Shown here piece after piece: positions 49,912-57,999 of a DNA stretch of 64,000 nucleotides. This DNA comes from Actinoplanes sichuanensis. GTDB lineage: Bacteria > Actinomycetota > Actinomycetes > Mycobacteriales > Micromonosporaceae. The stretch lies in the NCBI RefSeq assembly GCF_033097365.1, contig NZ_AP028461.1, positions 7,688,001-7,752,000 on the forward strand. Direction: 5' to 3'. Within the stretch, counting starts at the first letter, position 1. Each line of letters starts with the position of its first letter. A program made the position numbers and the translations under genes. A model generated the notes under the pieces. That model ran no database searches. It saw nothing but the letters and a program-made list of their open reading frames with translations, and had not been told where the DNA came from.

Positions 49912-49960
49912 CGGGATCGGCGCGGCATGACGGCGGCAGAAGGTCGCCGCGCCGATCCCG
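49912..49960. terminator. 15-bp-stem hairpin, third of three
   Basis: CGGGATCGGCGCGGC (49912-49926) pairs with 49946-49960 around a 19-nt loop. It ends eight bases before the stop of the leftward DUF2470-like gene and probably serves it. Confidence 0.65.
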
Positions 49961-49967
49961 CCTCGTC

Positions 49968-50705
49968 TCAGGCGGCGCCGCTGTCGCAGCAGCGCCGGCA
50001 GAGGATCGGGTGCAGCAGGTGCGCCAGATCGTGCCGGTCGGTGACCGGACGGGGGAAGGCGAGGCGGGCGCTGCGACCGCCCATCCGCACCAGGAAGCCG
50101 TAGCGGTCCATCCGCACCACCTTGGGCTCGTCGCCCGGCCGGGCCTCCTTGCCCAGCTGGCGGCGCACGTAGTCGCTCATCTCGCTCATGTGGTGGTCGG
50201 CGAGGTCGGCGATCAGGTCGAACTCGACGGCGCGCAGCGGGTCCGGGGTGGCCTCGGCGTAGTCGTCCGGGTCGATCTCGACCAGTTTCTCGTTGCGCTC
50301 CCAGCGGACCTCGGCGACCTCCATCCGGTAGAGGGCCTGGCTCTCCCCGATGTCCAGCAGGTCACCGCACGCGTCGGTGTCGGCGTAGTCGAGCGCGGCG
50401 GCCCGGGCGTCGTCGCCGTCGAGTTTCGCGGCCCAGCCGGAGACCCAGATCCGCCCGAGCGACGGTGAGGACGCCATCGGCGGCACGTCCCGGATGTCCA
50501 GCACGAGCGCGGTGTCGTCGTTGCCGTCCTGTGGGCGCAGGGCGCCGGCGAGAGTACCCTCGCTGGGCACGAGAAGCAGCACGCGACCCTGCGCGTCGGT
50601 GACGTGCCGGACCGGGGTGGGTCCGGGACGGCAGGCGATGTGGGCGACAGCGGGCAGGTGACCGGCCGCGAGAGTGCGCGCGATCTCGGCGGGACTGGGT
50701 TGCAT
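49968..50705 (-). CDS. DUF2470-domain protein (HugZ/pyridoxamine-oxidase-like fold)
   Basis: 245 residues from ATG 50705 with GGAGG nine bases upstream. The N-terminal part (GRVLLLVPSEGTLAGAL, DTALVLDIRDVPP) resembles the split-barrel flavin/haem-binding fold. The C-terminal part (DYAEATPDPLRAVEFDLIADLADHH, RMDRYGFLVRMG, ARLAFPRPVTDRHDL) is DUF2470. This combination occurs in haem-utilisation proteins. The last residues include RRCCDSG. Its promoter shares the iron box with the divergent S4 gene, which supports an iron/haem role. No flavin or haem ligand can be assigned. Confidence 0.7.
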   Translation of the reverse strand: MQPSPAEIARTLAAGHLPAVAHIACRPGPTPVRHVTDAQGRVLLLVPSEGTLAGALRPQDGNDDTALVLDIRDVPPMASSPSLGRIWVSGWAAKLDGDDARAAALDYADTDACGDLLDIGESQALYRMEVAEVRWERNEKLVEIDPDDYAEATPDPLRAVEFDLIADLADHHMSEMSDYVRRQLGKEARPGDEPKVVRMDRYGFLVRMGGRSARLAFPRPVTDRHDLAHLLHPILCRRCCDSGAA

Positions 50706-50725
50706 GACGAGCACCTCCGGGCACC

Positions 50726-50758
50726 GGTTAGGCTTACCTAAGTTAGGCAAGGCTAACC
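50726..50758. promoter_or_regulatory. DtxR/IdeR-like iron box between the DUF2470-like and S4 genes
   Basis: GGTTAGGCTTACCTAA (50726-50741) differs at one base from the right 16 bases of the IdeR consensus TTAGGTTAGGCTAACCTAA. The minus strand of 50743-50758 reads GGTTAGCCTTGCCTAA (13 of 16). Together they form a 33-bp imperfect palindrome, as when two dimers bind. TANNNT elements for both directions fall inside it. Confidence 0.65.
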
Positions 50759-50775
50759 GTAACAGGAGATCGCAG

Positions 50776-51384
50776 TTGAACAACTCTCGACCCAAGGCGA
50801 AGCTGTCGCGCGCCCTCGGCATCCCTCTCACCCGTAAGTGCGTCAAGTACTTCGAGCGGCGTCCGTTCCCGCCGGGCGTGCACGGCCGTGGCCGTCGCAA
50901 GGCCTCGGACTACCAGGTCCGACTGCTGGAGAAGCAGCGGCTGCGGCACCAGTACAACATCAGCGAGGTCCAGATGCGGGCGGCTTACGACGCCGCCCAC
51001 AAGGCTGAGGGCAAGACCGGCGAGACCATGGTCACGCTGCTCGAGCGCCGCCTCGACGCCACCGTGTTCCGGGCCGGTTTCACCCGGACCATCTACCAGG
51101 CCCGCCAGCTCGTCGTGCACGGTCACTTCACGGTGGACGGCAAGAAGGTGGACCGGCCCGGCTACAAGCTGAAGCCGGGTCAGGTCATCGAGGTCAAGGA
51201 GACGTCCCGGCAGAAGCCGCCGTTCCAGATCGCGGCGACCGGCACCCACATCGACGGGCCGACCGCGCCGTACCTGTCGACGGTTCTCGAGGAGCTGCGG
51301 ACCACGGTGATCCGGGTTCCGGCCCGCTCCGAGGTCCCGGTGCTCTGCGACGAGCAGCTCGTCGTCGAGTACTACGCACGCTAA
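50776..51384 (+). CDS. rpsD: 30S ribosomal protein S4
   Basis: 202 residues from TTG 50776, fixed by AGGAG seven bases upstream. N-terminal SRPKAKLSRALGIPLTRK, YFERRPFPPGVHGRGRRK, then the S4 RNA-binding motif LERRLDATVFRAGF, QARQLVVHGHFTVDGKKVDRPGYKLKPGQ, and C-terminal CDEQLVVEYYAR. No zinc-type CxxC pair. It resembles the Streptomyces S4 that lies outside the rpoA operon. Whether this genome has another S4 cannot be seen. S4 nucleates 30S assembly. Confidence 0.95.
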   Translation: MNNSRPKAKLSRALGIPLTRKCVKYFERRPFPPGVHGRGRRKASDYQVRLLEKQRLRHQYNISEVQMRAAYDAAHKAEGKTGETMVTLLERRLDATVFRAGFTRTIYQARQLVVHGHFTVDGKKVDRPGYKLKPGQVIEVKETSRQKPPFQIAATGTHIDGPTAPYLSTVLEELRTTVIRVPARSEVPVLCDEQLVVEYYAR

Positions 51385-51426
51385 ACAGCAGTACAGGCTC
51401 TTGAATCGCTGAAATGGCGGGCCTCT

Positions 51427-51458
51427 CGCAGCGGTCGCGGCTCCCCGCGGCCGCTGCG
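51427..51458 (+). terminator. Hairpin downstream of the S4 gene
   Basis: CGCAGCGGTCGCGG (51427-51440) pairs with CCGCGGCCGCTGCG (51445-51458), including one T-G pair. It lies about 40 bases after the stop, without a T-run. Confidence 0.55.
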
Positions 51459-51475
51459 GGCGACGCGCTCATCTC

Positions 51476-51491
51476 ACCGGCCTCGGCCGGT
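51476..51491 (-). terminator. Small hairpin after the ABC exporter genes
   Basis: ACCGGCC and GGCCGGT around TC, 10 bases after the exporter stop on the minus strand. Weak alone. Confidence 0.35.
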
Positions 51492-51501
51492 CAGAAGCTG
51501 G

Positions 51502-53262
51502 TCAGCGTGTCTGCTCCAACCAGCTGGCGTAGAGCTTGGCGTAGATCGATCCCGCCTCGGTGACGAGGCGGGCGTGCGGGCCGCGTTGCACGACGCGGCC
51601 CGCATCCACCACGATCACCTCGTCCGCCGACTCCGCGGTGGACAGCCGGTGCGCGATCGCCACCGTGGTCCGGCCGCGGGTCACCAGGTCGAGCGCGTAC
51701 TGCAGGCGCACCTCGGTGGCCGGGTCGACCGCGCTGGTCGCCTCGTCCAGCACCAGCAGGTCCGGGTCGGCCACGTACGCCCGGACCAGCGCCACCAGCT
51801 GTCGCTCCCCCACACTGAGCGACTCGCCCCGCTCGCCCACCGCGGTCTCCAGCCCGGCCGGCAGACCGGCGAGCCAGTCGGCCAGCCCCAGCTCGGCGAA
51901 GGCCGTCCGCAGCTGCTCGTCGGTGAGCGACGGCTCGGCGAACCGGATGTTCTCGGCGATCGTCGCGTCGAAGAGGAACCCGTCCTGCGGCACCATCACC
52001 ACCCGGGACCGCAGTGACGAGAACCGCACCGATGTCAGCGGCGTCCCGGACAGCAGCACGGTGCCCTCGGCCGGGTCCATCAGGCGGGTCAGCAGCTTCG
52101 CGAACGTCGTCTTGCCGCTGCCGGTCTCGCCCACCACCGCGTACTTGCGGCGTGCGTCGAGGGTCAGGTCCACGTCGGACAGCACGATCGGCCCGCCCGG
52201 GTAGCGGAACGACACGTCGTCGAAGCGCACCGACAGCGGCCCGGCCGGCAGCTCCACACCCTGGTCGTCAGGGTCGGCCACGTCCGGGTCGACGTCCAGC
52301 ACGTCCAGGATCCGGCGCCAGCCGGCGACCGCGTTCTGCGCCTCGTTGAGCTGCTCGGTGGCGATCTGCACGGGCTGGATGAAGAGCGTCACCAGGAACA
52401 GGAACGCGGTCAGCCGGCCCACCGTGAGCTCGCCGTCCACCCCGAGCAGGACACCCACCACCACCACACCGGACAGGGCCAGGCCGGCACTGATCTCACC
52501 ACTGGAGAAACTGGTCACGCTGGTGCGCATGGCCCGCTGCTGGGCGGTCTTCAATTCGTCGACCGCGGTGTCCAGGCGGCGGGCGGTCCGGCCGGAGACC
52601 CCGAACGCTCGGATCACGGTGGCGCCGACCACCGATTCGGCGACTGTGCCGAGCATCACACCAGTGCGCTCGCGGACCGTACGGTAGGCACCCGCCAGCC
52701 GCTTCTGGAAGAGCCGGATCACTCCGATGGCCGGGCCGAAGGCCAGCAGCACCACCACACTGAGCTGCCACGAGTAGGCGAACATCACCACCGTGGACAC
52801 CACCAGCTGGCCGGCGGCGAGCAGCAGCTGCACACCGCCGGTCTGCAGGAACTGGGAGATCTGGTCGACGTCGCCGGTCACCCGGGACACCATCGACCCG
52901 CGCCGCTCGGACTGCTGGTGCAGCATCGACAGATCGTGGATGTGCCGGAAGGTCCGGGACCGCAGGCCACCGAGCGCGGTCTCGCTGACCGTGAAGAGGC
53001 GGCGGGTCATCAGATAGCCGCACAGTGTCGAGACCATCAGCGCGGCCAGGGTCAGCGCCACCACCGTGACGACGAAACCCGGGTCCGGGCCGGACGGGCC
53101 GTTGATGCCGTGGTCGATGCCCTGTTGCACGGCGATCGGCACGGCCACCCGGCCGGACATCTGCAGGACCGCCAGGCCGACCGTGCCGGCCAGCCCGATC
53201 CGCAGTTCCGGCGATAGCGACAGCCCGCGCCGAACGGTGGCGAAGGTTCCCAACTCGCTCAT
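51502..53262 (-). CDS. ABC exporter half-transporter (subunit with canonical Walker B)
   Basis: 586 residues from ATG 53262, ATGA overlap with the upstream subunit. Membrane domain of about six segments (1-310), then an ATPase domain: Walker A VGETGSGKTT (377-386), Q-loop VMVPQDGFLFDA, Walker B LLVLDEATSAVDP, H-loop AIAHRLST. Its signature is LSVGE instead of LSGGQ. It complements the partner's degenerate motifs, so the pair is probably a heterodimeric type IV exporter (drugs, lipids or peptides). Substrate unknown. Confidence 0.9.
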   Translation of the reverse strand: MSELGTFATVRRGLSLSPELRIGLAGTVGLAVLQMSGRVAVPIAVQQGIDHGINGPSGPDPGFVVTVVALTLAALMVSTLCGYLMTRRLFTVSETALGGLRSRTFRHIHDLSMLHQQSERRGSMVSRVTGDVDQISQFLQTGGVQLLLAAGQLVVSTVVMFAYSWQLSVVVLLAFGPAIGVIRLFQKRLAGAYRTVRERTGVMLGTVAESVVGATVIRAFGVSGRTARRLDTAVDELKTAQQRAMRTSVTSFSSGEISAGLALSGVVVVGVLLGVDGELTVGRLTAFLFLVTLFIQPVQIATEQLNEAQNAVAGWRRILDVLDVDPDVADPDDQGVELPAGPLSVRFDDVSFRYPGGPIVLSDVDLTLDARRKYAVVGETGSGKTTFAKLLTRLMDPAEGTVLLSGTPLTSVRFSSLRSRVVMVPQDGFLFDATIAENIRFAEPSLTDEQLRTAFAELGLADWLAGLPAGLETAVGERGESLSVGERQLVALVRAYVADPDLLVLDEATSAVDPATEVRLQYALDLVTRGRTTVAIAHRLSTAESADEVIVVDAGRVVQRGPHARLVTEAGSIYAKLYASWLEQTR

Positions 53263-55022
53263 TGATCAGCCTTCTCGTACGCCGTGACCAGCTCCCGGTA
53301 ACCCGGCTGGGACTCCATCAGCTCCAGGTGCGAACCGGTCGCCACCACCCGCCCCTGATGCAGGTAGACGACCTGGTCGGCGAGCGCGATGCTGGCCCGC
53401 CGATACGCCACCACCAGCAGCGACGTGCCCGACTCGCGCAACGCGCCGAGGATCGCGGCCTCCACCCGGGGGTCGACCGCGCTGGTCGCGTCGTCCAGCA
53501 CGAGCAGCCGCGGCCGGCCGGCCAGCGCGCGGGCCAGGGTGAGCCGCTGCCGCTGCCCGCCGGAGAGCGACGTACCCCGCTCGCCGACCTCGGTGTCCAG
53601 ACCCTCCGGCAGCGCGGTGACGAAGCCGTCGGCCTGAGCCAGGCGCAGCGCCGCCCGTACCGCCTCGTCGTCGATCTCCGGCCGGTCCAGGGCGACGTTG
53701 CCGCGGATGGTGTCGTCGAAGACGAAGGGGATCTGCGGGACCAGTCCGGTCGCGGCGGCCAGCGCGGGCGCCGACAGATCGGGAAGTTTCACCCCGTCGA
53801 GGGACACCGTGCCGGATGCCGGGTCGACCAGGCGCATGGCCAGCGCGGCGATCGTCGACTTGCCCGAGCCGGTCGCGCCGACAAGGGCGACGGTGGTCCC
53901 GGCCGGGACGCTGAAGGTGACGTCGGTGAGCACCGGCGGACCGTCGGCGTAGCGGTAGTCGACCCGGTCGAAGCGCAGCTCGGCGGGACCGGCGCCGGGC
54001 AGATCGCCCTCGCCGTACGTCAGGTCGCCCTCGGCCGACAGCACCGCCTGCACCCGCTCCCAGCCGGCGACGCTGCGCGGCAGCTCGCCGACCACCCAGC
54101 CGATCGCCCGCACCGGGAACGCCAGCACGGTGAACAGGAACGCGACACTGATCACCTCGGTGACGGTGATCGCGCCGGACTGCAGCCGCCAGGTGCCGAT
54201 CAGCAGCACGGCCAGGGTGCCGACGCTGGGCAGACTCTCCATCAGCGGGTCGAAGACGCCGCGCAGCCGGCCCACCGCGACCAGCGCGTCCCGCAACTCG
54301 GTGACGAACACCCCGAACCGGCGGGACTCGTCGGCCTCCCGGCCCATCGTCTTGACCACCAGCGCGCCGTCGAAGCTCTCGTGAGCGACCGCGGCCACCT
54401 TGGCCCGCATCCGCTGGGCGTGGATCTGGCGCGGGGCCATCCGCCGCGAGTAGAAGAAGTTCAGCGCGAACAGCGCCGGGAACAGCGCCACCCCGACCAG
54501 GGCCAGCACCCAGTCGGTGAGGAACAGCGCGCCCAGCGCCCCGGCGATCATCACGATCGTGCCGACCGCGAACGGCAGCGGCGCGATCGGCGCGAACGCG
54601 GCCTCCACGTCCGAACTGGCGTTGGAGAGCAGGGTGCCGGTGGCGTGCCGCTGGTGCCACTCGGGCGGCAGCGACAGGTAGCGGCGGGTCACCGCGCGCC
54701 GGTACCGCGCCTGCAGCCGGAACTGCATGAACCCGGCGCCGATCCGGCGGGCCCAGATGCTCGCCACCCGCAGCCCGCTGATCCCCAGCAGGACCGCGAC
54801 GGCCAGCGCGAGACTGCCGGGGCCGACCCGGCGCTCGGTGAAGGCGGGCACCACGATCCGGCCGATGACGGCGCCGACGATGTACGAGTTCGCAATGATC
54901 AGAAAGCCGAAGAAACTACTGCCCAGGGCGCTGATGGTGAAGAGACGTGGTTCTGTCCGGATCGCCTGGCCGAGCACCCGCAGTCCCCGTACCAGCACGT
55001 CGTTGCCGGTCCCGCTGGTCAC
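53259..55022 (-). CDS. ABC exporter half-transporter (subunit with degenerate Walker B and H-loop)
   Basis: 587 residues from GTG 55022 (VTSGTGNDVLVRGL); the frame is open upstream, but CAGGTAGGA lies directly before this start. Membrane domain, then Walker A VGATGSGKST, canonical signature LSGGQRQRLTLARAL, Walker B LLVLDDATSAVDP with Asp for the catalytic Glu, and Tyr for the H-loop His (VVAYRRAS). These losses occur in the non-hydrolysing site of heterodimeric exporters such as TM287/288 and BmrCD. First gene of the pair. Confidence 0.9.
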   Translation of the reverse strand: MTSGTGNDVLVRGLRVLGQAIRTEPRLFTISALGSSFFGFLIIANSYIVGAVIGRIVVPAFTERRVGPGSLALAVAVLLGISGLRVASIWARRIGAGFMQFRLQARYRRAVTRRYLSLPPEWHQRHATGTLLSNASSDVEAAFAPIAPLPFAVGTIVMIAGALGALFLTDWVLALVGVALFPALFALNFFYSRRMAPRQIHAQRMRAKVAAVAHESFDGALVVKTMGREADESRRFGVFVTELRDALVAVGRLRGVFDPLMESLPSVGTLAVLLIGTWRLQSGAITVTEVISVAFLFTVLAFPVRAIGWVVGELPRSVAGWERVQAVLSAEGDLTYGEGDLPGAGPAELRFDRVDYRYADGPPVLTDVTFSVPAGTTVALVGATGSGKSTIAALAMRLVDPASGTVSLDGVKLPDLSAPALAAATGLVPQIPFVFDDTIRGNVALDRPEIDDEAVRAALRLAQADGFVTALPEGLDTEVGERGTSLSGGQRQRLTLARALAGRPRLLVLDDATSAVDPRVEAAILGALRESGTSLLVVAYRRASIALADQVVYLHQGRVVATGSHLELMESQPGYRELVTAYEKADQ

Positions 55023-55138
55023 ATTCCTACCTGACTGGTAAGTATTAGTCGGCACATCCGACCTTACCGGTCCATCCTTGCCCACTGCGCACCCGTTTAC
55101 ATTGTGGCCACGATTACACCGGGGCCTACGATCGATCC

Positions 55139-55765
55139 ATGACCAACTACGCCCGCATCGAGCGGGAGCGGCTCGCCGACCTGCTGACCAGCACGGGACC
55201 GGATGCTCCGACGCTCTGCGAGGGGTGGACGACACGCGACCTGGCGGCACACATCGTGGTCCGCGAGCGGCGGCCCGACTCGGCGGTCGGGCTGCTGATC
55301 AAGCCGCTGGCCGGGCACGGGGAGAGTGTCCGGCTGGCCCGGGCGGCGCTGCCGTACCAGGAGCTGATCGCCCAGCTGCGCACCCCACCGGTGTGGAGCC
55401 CGGTCAGCAATCCGGTCGTCGACCCGCTGGCGAACACCATGGAGATGTTCATCCACCACGAGGACGTGCGCCGCGGCACCGGCGGCTGGGAGCCCCGGGC
55501 CCTCGACCGGGAGTTCGAGACCACCCTCTACCGCAACCTCAAGCTGATCGTCCGCGGGTCGCTGCGCCGGCTCGGGATCAGTGCCGAGATCGCCGCCAAC
55601 GGCTTCGACCCGATCCGGGTCGGTGACGAGCCGCAGGTGCGGATCACCGGTGATGTGGGCGAGATCGCAGTCTTCTTCTTCGGGCGGCAGCGCGCCTCCC
55701 GGGCGCTGGTCGACGGCGACCCGACCCTCGCCGAGCGGCTCCGGACGGCCCGGCTGGGCGTGTAA
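55139..55765 (+). CDS. TIGR03085-like metal-binding protein (DinB/mycothiol-maleylpyruvate-isomerase-like fold)
   Basis: 208 residues from ATG 55139. N-terminal four-helix fold with ERLADLLTSTGPDAPTLCEGWTTRDLAAHIVVRE, where the His of AAHI and the later MEMFIHHEDVRR histidines fit the metal site of the family. C-terminal VRITGDVGEIAVFFFGRQRA. Actinobacteria have many of these; substrates are mostly unknown. Divergent from the exporter and 42 bases before the permease. Confidence 0.8.
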   Translation: MTNYARIERERLADLLTSTGPDAPTLCEGWTTRDLAAHIVVRERRPDSAVGLLIKPLAGHGESVRLARAALPYQELIAQLRTPPVWSPVSNPVVDPLANTMEMFIHHEDVRRGTGGWEPRALDREFETTLYRNLKLIVRGSLRRLGISAEIAANGFDPIRVGDEPQVRITGDVGEIAVFFFGRQRASRALVDGDPTLAERLRTARLGV

Positions 55766-55807
55766 ACGACTGGAACCGGAGATGGGCGGGCCCTAGGTTC
55801 GCAGATC

Positions 55808-57031
55808 ATGAGCGCTCGCACCGATCTGTCCGTCACGCAGGGCGCCGCGCTCTCCGTCGGCGCCGTCCTCGGCACCGGGCTGATCTCCCTGCCCGCCCTG
55901 GCGGCCGACGCGGCCGGCCCGGCCTCCCTGATCGCCTGGCTCGCCCTGATCGTCCTGTCCGCGCCGCTGGCCTGGACGTTCGCCGCCCTCGGGGCGCGCT
56001 ATCCGGACGCCGGCGGGGTGGCCACCTATGCCGGCATGGCGTTCGGGCCGCGGGTCGCGGCGGCGGTCGGCTGGACGTTCTACTTCGCGGTCCCGCTCGG
56101 CGCCCCGGTGGCGGTGGCGTTCACCGGCGGGTACGTGTCCGACGTGCTCGGCGGCGGGCGGCTCACCGAATTCGCCACGTTCCTGGTGATCGTCGGTACG
56201 GCGTACGTCATGAACTGGTTCGGTCTGCGCATCTCCGGCCGGGTCCAGGTGGTGCTCTCGATCTCGCTGGCGACCATGCTGGTGGTGACCGTGCTGGCCG
56301 CGCTGCCGCACCTGGACCGGGCCAATCTGACCCCGTTCGCGCCGCACGGCTGGTCCGGGATCGGCGCCGCGGCCGCCCTGCTGGTCTGGGGTTTCGCCGG
56401 GTGGGAGGCGCTGTCGTCGCTGTCCGGCGAGTACCGGAACCCGCGCCGCGACGTGCCCCGGGCCACCCTGATCGCGGTCGCCGTCGTCGGTGTCCTCTAC
56501 CTGGCGGTGGCCGCGGTGAGTGTGCTCGCGCTGGGCCCGGCGCTGGCCGGCAGCCGGGCGCCGCTCGCCGATCTGCTCGCGATCGGACTGGGTGGCCCGG
56601 TGCGGGCGCTGACCGCGGTGATCGCCGTGGTGCTGACGCTCGGCGCGGTGAACGCCTACTTCGCCGGGTCCAGCCGGCTCGGGGCGGCCCTCGCGAACGA
56701 GGGCGCACTCCCGGCCCGGGTGTTCGGCACCCAGCGGCGGTCGCTGACCTTCATCTTCCTGGCCGCGGTCGCCTGCGTGCTGCTGCCGCTGGACCTGCAC
56801 ACCGCGGCCCTGCTGACCACCGGCTGTTTCACCCTGGTCTACGTGATCGGCACGGCCGCGGCGATGCGGCTGCTGACCGGCCTCCGGGCGCGACTGGTCG
56901 CCGGTACCGCCTTCGTGGCCGTGGTGGTGCTGCTGTGGCTCAACGGGCTGCCCGCCCTGTTGAGCCTGGTCATCGCGGGCGGTTCGCTGATCTACCAGAC
57001 GCTTCGGCGGCCAGTGTCGTCGCGTCTATGA
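55808..57031 (+). CDS. APC-superfamily amino-acid permease
   Basis: 407 residues from ATG 55808. About eleven or twelve hydrophobic segments; TM1 has the APC unwound pattern GAVLGTGLISLPALAA, and GWTFYFAVPLGAPVAVAF, VWGFAGWEALSSLSGEYRNPRRDVPRA (the conserved loop) follow. Probable proton-coupled uptake or exchange of an amino acid or amine. The last 62 bases overlap the convergent PfkB gene. Confidence 0.88.
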   Translation: MSARTDLSVTQGAALSVGAVLGTGLISLPALAADAAGPASLIAWLALIVLSAPLAWTFAALGARYPDAGGVATYAGMAFGPRVAAAVGWTFYFAVPLGAPVAVAFTGGYVSDVLGGGRLTEFATFLVIVGTAYVMNWFGLRISGRVQVVLSISLATMLVVTVLAALPHLDRANLTPFAPHGWSGIGAAAALLVWGFAGWEALSSLSGEYRNPRRDVPRATLIAVAVVGVLYLAVAAVSVLALGPALAGSRAPLADLLAIGLGGPVRALTAVIAVVLTLGAVNAYFAGSSRLGAALANEGALPARVFGTQRRSLTFIFLAAVACVLLPLDLHTAALLTTGCFTLVYVIGTAAAMRLLTGLRARLVAGTAFVAVVVLLWLNGLPALLSLVIAGGSLIYQTLRRPVSSRL

Positions 57032-57863
57032 AGGTGCCGATCGGGCCGGTGCACGCGAACGCCCCGGCGATCACCGCCTGATCCAGGCACGAATCGTCGT
57101 CGGCGCCGGTCCGCCATGCGCTGAGGAACGCCGCGGCGAACGCGTCCCCGGCGCCGTTGGTGTCGACGATCGGCGCGCCCGGGTCGACCGCGTCCCGGTG
57201 GGTGACGCCGTCTCGGGTGTACAGGTCGGCGCCCTGACCGCCGTGCGTCACGAGGACCTTCGTGGTGGTCCCCGCCGCCAGCAGTCGCGTGGCGGCCCCG
57301 TCGGCGAGCTGGACCCCGCTGACGAAGACCAGGTCGGCGCCGCGGGCGAAGTCCAGGTGGTACGGGTTCTCACCGTCCCAGTCGTGCAGGTCGGTGGAGA
57401 TGGTCACGCCGGCCGCCCGCAGCTCCGGGATCAGGTGCCGGGCCCAGTCCATGATCGTCACGTGGACGTGCCGGACACCCTCCGGCAGCGGGCGGTAGAA
57501 CTCCTCGGGCAGCCGGTATCCGGGCACGTCACGTCCGTCGTACAGGGAGAGCCGACGTCCGTCCGGGCTCATCAGGTTGACCGCCCGCCGGGTGCCGGCC
57601 GGGGCGAGGGCGGCCCGCAGGCCGATCCCCCATCGGTCGAACGCCGCCTTCACCCGACCGCCGAGCTCGTCGTCACCGACCGTGTCGATCACGGAGACCC
57701 GCTCACCGAGCGAATGCAACGCGAGCGCCACGCAGGTGCCGGTGTGCGAGACGTGATCCTCGATCGGGCCGCGTGGGCGGGCCGAGTCGGCGCCGAGCAC
57801 CGGCAGGTCTGCCACCGGCACAATCGTGTCGACGCCGGTACCGCCGACCACCAGAAAAGTCAT
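56970..57863 (-). CDS. PfkB/ribokinase-family carbohydrate kinase
   Basis: 297 residues from ATG 57863; TTG 57872 adds three. N-terminal FLVVGGTGVDTIVPVADLP, the substrate region SHTGTCVALALHSLGERVSVIDTVGDDELG, and signature DTNGAGDAFAAAFLSAW with the catalytic Asp. The PfkB type-1 Gly-Gly motif is replaced by TGTCVALA. Phosphorylates a sugar or nucleoside with ATP; the substrate is not evident. Its 3' end overlaps the convergent permease gene by 62 bases. Confidence 0.85.
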   Translation of the reverse strand: MTFLVVGGTGVDTIVPVADLPVLGADSARPRGPIEDHVSHTGTCVALALHSLGERVSVIDTVGDDELGGRVKAAFDRWGIGLRAALAPAGTRRAVNLMSPDGRRLSLYDGRDVPGYRLPEEFYRPLPEGVRHVHVTIMDWARHLIPELRAAGVTISTDLHDWDGENPYHLDFARGADLVFVSGVQLADGAATRLLAAGTTTKVLVTHGGQGADLYTRDGVTHRDAVDPGAPIVDTNGAGDAFAAAFLSAWRTGADDDSCLDQAVIAGAFACTGPIGTFIDATTLAAEASGRSANRPR

Positions 57864-57999
57864 GCCGGACAACGTAGTACCGGGCTGACTAGGATAGAGG
57901 CTTGATCCGACTCTAGCCGTGGTGCCGCCCGCGCATTACTCTGCGGTAACACTGACGTTACGTACACACCCCCCGTGAATGGTTGAAGGCGGCGCTCGA

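Noticed and set aside
51502..55022. cydDC cytochrome bd assembly transporter, expected near tesB by M. tuberculosis gene order
   Set aside because: No cydAB nearby and the motifs fit a general heterodimeric exporter; the location also differs.
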